Shown piece after piece: positions 59,222 to 64,000 of a stretch of DNA of 64,000 bases (its first letter is position 1; each line of letters starts with the position of its first letter). The stretch lies in NCBI RefSeq assembly GCF_022230925.1, contig NZ_JAKKFH010000009.1, positions 124,001 through 188,000 of the forward strand. The letters are read 5' to 3'. The translations under genes and the position numbers were made by a program. The DNA comes from Micromonospora alfalfae. GTDB lineage: Bacteria; Actinomycetota; Actinomycetes; Mycobacteriales; Micromonosporaceae. The notes beneath the pieces were generated by a model. It was not told the DNA's origin, made no database searches, and saw nothing but the letters and a program-made list of their open reading frames with translations.

Positions 59222-60843
59222 CCCTGATGGGCCGCTGACCTGCGATGTCCCCGGGGACCGGGGACAAGCGTCGAGGTAGCGGTAGCGGCACCAGAGACCC
59301 CTGACAGCCCGATTCCCCGGGTTTTCGGGGGTCTCGCCATGTCGGCGCTACCCGCTACCTCGGGGTGTTTCCGCAGGTCGAACAGTCGCGGCGCAGGTAG
59401 CGCCCGCGCTACCGGTAGCGCGGCCCGCGCTACCTTCGTGAGCCGCTCGTGAGCCGGCGCATGAGCCGGAAAGCGGCTCACGAGCGGCTCAGCGGTGAGC
59501 CGGTGCTATCCGCTATCCACCGGTGCCCGAGCAGCTCACGACGCGTCAGGGCGCGCTAGCCGGCGCGCTATCGGTAGCGGAAGGCCGGCGCCGGCCGGCA
59601 GGGCGCGCTATCGCCTCAGGATGGCGCGTCCAGGCCGCCACGTGGCGCTGGCGGACGGCTGGTGACCGGCCGTGCCCGGAGACGACGAACGCCCCTCGGT
59701 GATCCCGGGGGGCGCGTCCACAGCGATGGACGCGAGCCTACCAGGAGTCGCCAAGATGGCGGGTCGCCAACGTCTACCGAACGTCACTGGCAGGTGCTCC
59801 AAGTCGGTGCTCCAAGTCTCCAACTTGGCGGGTTGGAGGTCGCCACGCCCTAAGGGGGGAGCACGCCATTTGGCGGGTTGGCTCCCAGCCTCCAAGTCAC
59901 CGACCGTGATTGCAGAGTCGGGTGCAGAGTGCAGAGTTTCGCGGCGTCTCCGCGCTCAGGACGGCCCCTGACGAAGTCTGAAGTGCAGAGTTCAGACTTC
60001 ACCGAGCGTGTGTCCGGACGGTCCGGACGGGGCCGTACGGACGAGCATCCGTACGGGCCTCTACCAGCGGCGGGCCGGGGTCGTGCGGACGGTCCGGACA
60101 GCCAGACTTCACGGACTTCACTTCACGCACTTCACGGCCCCTCGCGCGCGTACACACGCGCGCGTTGGAGGGCACCGCGGGCCGAGTCGTGAAGTCCGTG
60201 AAGTGCGTGAAGTCGCCCCGCTTCCGGGCGGAAGAGCAGGCGGAAATTTCCGCCCCCAGGAAGCGGAAGAGCGACCGGAAGACGAGCCCCGGATTTCCGG
60301 CGGAAGAGGCGGAAGAGCACGGCACCCAGGCCATCACGGCGACCGTCACTTGACGGCGTCCTGACACCTTCTTGGCGGGTCGTCTGACGGTCGTCCTGAC
60401 GGTGTCAGTGACGGCCTGGGTGATGGTTGGTTGACGGCGGACGAGCACCGCCCGCGCAGGGGTGCGCGGAGGTGCGCGACGCAGCTGCGCGGCGGGGTGC
60501 GTCAGGGTGCGTCAAGGTGCGCAACCGCTGGTCGCGCGCTGCGCAAGGTGCGTCACCGCGCAGTGCGCGACGTGCGCGGTGACGCAGCACAATGGCCGGC
60601 ACAAACCGGCCGACTCTGCGGCCACCTGGCCGGTTTGGCTGGGCCGCAAAAACCCGCCATTTTTGCGGCCCGGGCCGCGTGGTACAGGTCGCCACCGCTA
60701 GCCCCACCTAGGGCTACTGCTAGGCCCTCCCCTAGCCCGTCTGGGCAGGTAACTAGCCCCTGTACCACTCGACACCCAGAACGCGGTACAGGCCGCCACA
60801 CGGGGCTCTCAGGCGAGTGGTACAGGGGCTAGCGCTACGCCAG
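59222..60843. repeat. Ordered blocks of short words repeated in both orientations (non-coding)
   Basis: A 1.6-kb 3'-to-3' gap between converging gene sets. Successive blocks use different words: GTCCCC/GGGGAC (59247-59265), GGTAGCG (59275-59434), GTGAGCCG (59438-59503), GCGCTATC (59504-59614), CCAAGTC and TGGCGGGT (59751-59905), GCAGAGT (59911-59992), GTCCGGAC and CCGTACGG (60011-60100), GAAGT/ACTTC (60101-60216), CGGAAGAG (60222-60318), TGACGG (60344-60438), GGTGCGC/GGTGCGTC (60459-60585), GGCCGG and a GGGCCGCAAAAA hairpin (60593-60671), GGTACAGG and CTAGCCC (60680-60835). No credible gene or RBS was found in any frame. Confidence 0.85.
60753..60832. repeat. 19-bp perfect inverted repeat at the right end of the block region
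   Basis: Ctagcccctgtaccactcg (60753-60771) and its exact complement (60814-60832) bracket 42 bp containing further GGTACAGG words. It lies just 12 bp beyond the 3' end of the tape-measure gene, so it may end that transcript. Confidence 0.8.
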
Positions 60844-62601
60844 TCAGGTCCCGATCGCGGCCTGCGCGCTGCCGCCGTAGTAGATGCGGGTGTTCTCTCG
60901 GATGGCCCGGATGATCGGGTCACCGTCGCCGCCGACCCACTCGACGGACAACCGCGGCGCCGGAGTCGCCGACGTCGACAGGCCGTACCCGCCGGTAGCG
61001 GTGGCCGCCAGCGGCGCACCGGCGATGAGGCCCGTCACCGATCCCAGCTCCGACCGCAGGGCGGGCAGCTCACCCCGGATGCCCCGGATGAGACCGCCCA
61101 TGATCGCGGTGCCGGCCGGCTCCAACAGCCGCCGGTCCTTGTCCATCGGGCCCTTCCAGTCGGGGATCGCGTTCGTCACCCAGCCGAGCGTTGACTGCAA
61201 GGACGAGAACATCGACCGGATGCCGTTGATCAGGCCCTGGATGACGCTACGGCCGGCGTTGTAGAGCAGGCTGCCGAGGTTCCCGACCGCCGAACGGATC
61301 CGCCCGGGCAGGCCGCCGAACGTGCTGGCTACGGACGACAGGGCGCCCTTCGCGCCGCCCGTCAGCTTGCCCCACAGGCCGTAGAACAGGCGGATGGTGG
61401 CACCGATGAACGCCTCAATGATCTGCTTAACGCTGCCCGTCCCGCCGGAGAAGATGCCCGTGATCCGCTCCCAGGCTGCGGCGATGTTGTCGCCCGCGTC
61501 CTTGAGGTTCTGGAACCAGCCGCTGAAGGCCGCGCCGACCGTGTAGATCACCGTTGCCGCCAACCCGATGGCCTGGTTGAGCAGGAAGAAGATCACGTTC
61601 AGAGCATCGGCGGCAGCCGGAGCCAGCTCTGCCATGGTCCGCAGGAACCCGCCCAGCGCCTGGCCGAGCGGGCCCAGGTTGAGTGCGATCACTTCCAGGA
61701 TCGGCCCGGCAGCTTTCACCGCCTCGACCAGGCCCGGCATAGCCTCCTTCACGAACGCGGCAATGCCTTCCGCCAGCCCAGGGATGTACGGGCCGATCGC
61801 CGCGAACATCTGCTGCAAGCTCGGCCCGATGTCGATGACCAACTGCTTCAGGATGTCCATCGCCTGAAGCAGCGGACCTGGCTTTCCCGGTTCACCCAAC
61901 AGCGGCGCCGCCGCGGTCGCCAAGGTGCCCTTGATGGTCGCCGCCAAGTCCGACGCCGCCGACTTCAGCCGCGGGTCGTCAGCGAGCGCGACGATGCCAA
62001 GGCCGATGACGCCGCCACCAATCGCAGTGAGGATGCCACCGGCGAGCGCGGCGCCGATGATCGGGCCGGTCACTACAGCGGCGGCCACCGCACCCGCGAA
62101 CAGCACCGGCGGTGGCACCAACGAGATCCCGCTGGCCATGCTCGAGGTGACGCTGCTCGCCAGCGACCGGCCCACCGAATTCCCGGCGTCGTCGAGCTCC
62201 CCCGACCGCAGTGGCTTGTCGACATCGACGTCAACTTCAACGGTGGCCTTCACCCGCCCGGCCACGTCGCGGACCTGCGTCCGCAGGTCCCGCTCGTATG
62301 CCCGCGACCCCGCCGGCTGCGTCACGATGTCCGCCGTCAGGCTCCGCTCCACCCGACCAACCGCCGTGGCCACCTGGTCCCGGAGGTCCACCGTGTTCGC
62401 CCGCACGTCGACCACCGCGTCGACCTGGTCCACCTCGGGCACCACCGACACGTGCGCCTTCAGCCCGCTCAACTGCTGCTCAAGCATCCGCTCAACGCCA
62501 GAGCGGTCAAACTCCTGTTCAAACGTCTTGCGCAAGCTGCGGGCCAACCCCCGCGCGCTCGGAACGATCGATACGTACGCCTGCCCTGCCTCTGTTGCCA
62601 T
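60844..62601 (-). CDS. Phage tail tape-measure-like protein
   Basis: A 585-residue protein. The N-terminal region is coiled and charged (ATEAGQAYVSIVPSARGLAR, LRKTFEQEFDRSGVERMLEQ), the middle is a long Gly/Ala hydrophobic stretch with several helices (VTGPIIGAALAGGILTAIGG), and the end is a Gly-rich repetitive segment (GLINGIRSMFSSLQSTLGWV). That order is characteristic of tape-measure proteins, which set the tail length. It is short for the family. No minor-tail genes follow it, because the next sequence is the block region. Confidence 0.75.
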   Translation of the reverse strand: MATEAGQAYVSIVPSARGLARSLRKTFEQEFDRSGVERMLEQQLSGLKAHVSVVPEVDQVDAVVDVRANTVDLRDQVATAVGRVERSLTADIVTQPAGSRAYERDLRTQVRDVAGRVKATVEVDVDVDKPLRSGELDDAGNSVGRSLASSVTSSMASGISLVPPPVLFAGAVAAAVVTGPIIGAALAGGILTAIGGGVIGLGIVALADDPRLKSAASDLAATIKGTLATAAAPLLGEPGKPGPLLQAMDILKQLVIDIGPSLQQMFAAIGPYIPGLAEGIAAFVKEAMPGLVEAVKAAGPILEVIALNLGPLGQALGGFLRTMAELAPAAADALNVIFFLLNQAIGLAATVIYTVGAAFSGWFQNLKDAGDNIAAAWERITGIFSGGTGSVKQIIEAFIGATIRLFYGLWGKLTGGAKGALSSVASTFGGLPGRIRSAVGNLGSLLYNAGRSVIQGLINGIRSMFSSLQSTLGWVTNAIPDWKGPMDKDRRLLEPAGTAIMGGLIRGIRGELPALRSELGSVTGLIAGAPLAATATGGYGLSTSATPAPRLSVEWVGGDGDPIIRAIRENTRIYYGGSAQAAIGT

Positions 62602-62635
62602 CCCTCATGACTCGTTCCTGCGGGCGCAGTGGTGG

Positions 62636-62884
62636 TCAGTCGGTCGGTGCGAAGATCCCGGCGAGACGCTGCCGGGCCTGGTAGTCCGCCAACAGGGCGC
62701 GGAACTGGGCCGCGCCGGCCGGGCCGGTGATGTGCTCGCCCAGGTCAGCGATCAGGCACAGCAGACCGGAGATCAGCGACCCCGCGCGCTGCGGGTCGAT
62801 CAACGGCACCACCGGGCGCCCATCCAGAACGGCGATCACCAACTCAGCAGCGGCCACCGTGTCCGGCGCGTCCGGAGCAGTCAT
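62636..62884 (-). CDS. Small protein before the tape-measure gene
   Basis: An 82-residue, Ala/Leu-rich acidic protein (APDTVAAAELVIAVLDG, then SGLLCLIADLGEHITGPAGA). caggagg lies before the ATG. Its place just upstream of the tape-measure gene is where tail assembly chaperones are usually encoded, but sequence alone cannot confirm it. Confidence 0.6.
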   Translation of the reverse strand: MTAPDAPDTVAAAELVIAVLDGRPVVPLIDPQRAGSLISGLLCLIADLGEHITGPAGAAQFRALLADYQARQRLAGIFAPTD

Positions 62885-63136
62885 CCCGAGACCTCCTGTC
62901 GTAACGAAACGAACCTGTGAACTGGGCAAACACCCCGCCCCCGTCGGTGCGGCCCGCTGAGCGCGTCCCTGCCCAACGGGGCCGAACCGACCCCCGCCAG
63001 GCCCCAGAACGGCCCCCAGCGGGCCAACCAGCAGCCGCACTCCCCGTGTGGAAAAAAGCCCGGAGAGAGAAGCCGCCTAAGCCGGGAAGTGCGGAAGACC
63101 CCCCACCCAGGGGGACCCTGGGCAGGGGGTCAGGGG

Positions 63137-63937
63137 TCACGCTGCGGCCGGTGCCGTGGGCTGCGCGGGCATCGACTTGTGCGCGTTGCGCTGCCCCTGC
63201 TCGCGCAGCACCGCGGCTTCTCGCCGCTGCTGGTCGACGGCGTTGCACCGCTCGATGTACGTCTCGGGTGTGGCGAGGCTGAGTCGGTGCCCTGCTCCGA
63301 TGACCTGGTTGGGGTTGGGCCGGTACCCGAGGTCGTCGAGCTGCTCGGCGGTGAGGTCGGCGAGGATGAGCGCCTTCTTGTTCAGGTCGATGCTGACCAG
63401 CCGCGCGCTCTGGCTGATGAGGAGCCAGCACTGCATGACGAGCTCCACCCGGGTGGAGGCTTCACGGGCGGTCGCCCAGGGCGTGAGCTGGTGGGGCCGC
63501 AGCTTGCTGACGGCGTCGGGGTCGGTGAGCATCAGGTCGTCGCCGACGATCTCTCGGGCGGCGGCGATGACCTTGTCGGCCTCGACGATGGCGGACTTGA
63601 GGGCGTCGAGGATGGCGGGTGCGTTGGCGTCGAGGGCTGCGCGGCGCCGCACGTCGATCTCTTCTCCGAGGACGCTGATGACGTAGGAGTCGCTGAGTTG
63701 CTGCCGGGCCAGTTCGGTGAGGACGGTCGGGTCGTCGGCGGGGTCCTGGTCGGCGATGAGCGCGTCGAGGACGGCCGCGCGGAGGGCGCCGGGCCGGCGG
63801 ATGTTCGCGGCTCGGGCGTGGGCGGTGTCGAGTTCGGTCAGGGTGGCGGTGAGCGTGCCGGGCAGCTCGAGGCCGAGGGTGCGGAAGTGCTGCCGGGTGA
63901 GGCTGAGTGCCGCGTTGGTGTTCATGAGGCTGCTCAT
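63137..63937 (-). CDS. Helical protein of the phage-like element
   Basis: A 266-residue, mainly helical protein (IRRPGALRAAVLDALIADQD, ILDALKSAIVEADKVIAAAR) with a Gln/Ala-rich tail. It is in the same direction as the tape-measure gene, 252 bp upstream of the small gene. The ATG at 63937 follows aaggag at a wide 11-nt spacing; an ATG four codons later is possible. No family is recognised. A scaffold or tail-related role would be conjecture. Confidence 0.6.
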   Translation of the reverse strand: MSSLMNTNAALSLTRQHFRTLGLELPGTLTATLTELDTAHARAANIRRPGALRAAVLDALIADQDPADDPTVLTELARQQLSDSYVISVLGEEIDVRRRAALDANAPAILDALKSAIVEADKVIAAAREIVGDDLMLTDPDAVSKLRPHQLTPWATAREASTRVELVMQCWLLISQSARLVSIDLNKKALILADLTAEQLDDLGYRPNPNQVIGAGHRLSLATPETYIERCNAVDQQRREAAVLREQGQRNAHKSMPAQPTAPAAA

Positions 63938-64000
63938 GGCGTGTGGTGCTCCTTGGGTGGTCGGGGTTGTGCCTGGTGTTGGGGTCGGCGGGGCTGTCAG

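Noticed and set aside
60008..60364. Open frame of 118 codons inside the block region
   Set aside because: Its residues follow the repeated DNA words, no RBS is present, and other frames are equally open.
59222..60843. CRISPR array
   Set aside because: Repeats are short, change every block and occur in both orientations; there is no constant repeat of 24-37 bp with equal spacers and no cas genes.

Overview
The window is high-GC actinobacterial DNA that looks like a Micromonospora-type chromosome (Micromonosporaceae). The evidence is the dense GTG/ATG starts with 1-4 nt stop/start overlaps, the mycothiol gene mshB, the actinobacterial dapC/fdxA and dapD/dapE pairs in an order recalling Mycobacterium Rv1170-Rv1205, and hairpin repeats that begin and end with TTGATC/GATCAA. 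No rRNA, tRNA, CRISPR array or insertion sequence was recognised.

Layout. (1) 1-18.2 kb, core metabolism: the 5' end of an AdnA/UvrD-type helicase, two tandem LOG-family genes, dapE and dapD (divergent), a large secreted subtilase, an acetyltransferase, a P-loop kinase, a SIMPL protein, tyrA, dapC, fdxA, a GNAT protein, two small membrane proteins, mshB and a DPP-IV-like peptidase. Three lysine/diaminopimelate genes (dapE, dapD, dapC) sit within 10 kb. (2) 18.2-31.2 kb, regulators and small stress-type operons: SDR-MerR, HxlR divergent from a quinone oxidoreductase, an ABC-permease-kinase-regulator four-gene operon, three XRE-type regulators, a proline iminopeptidase, and an ArsR-SRPBCC-VOC operon with a clear operator. 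(3) 31.3-37.4 kb: a complete five-gene peptide-type ABC importer. (4) 37.5-45.2 kb: a Uma2 nuclease-like gene, tldD/pmbA, and a three-gene succinate dehydrogenase whose membrane anchor carries Cys/His motifs. (5) 45.2-56.6 kb: small accessory genes (Nudix, VOC, methyltransferases, LysR, MFS, a second ArsR-SRPBCC operon, a nucleotidyltransferase, an HflX N-domain-only gene, a secreted protein). (6) 57-64 kb: a phage-like or integrative element. Plus-strand small genes, three of them with CPxxC motifs, converge on a minus-strand tail module with a tape-measure-like protein.

The most unusual sequence is the 1.6 kb between those converging gene sets (59222-60843). It has no credible gene. It is built from about a dozen consecutive blocks, each made of its own short word repeated several times in both orientations, and the word changes every 60-150 bp. 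A smaller area of the same style lies at 58257-58404. Five dispersed hairpins, in two groups, sit between or at the ends of chromosomal genes.

Functions come from reading motifs and from remembered family features; no database search was possible.
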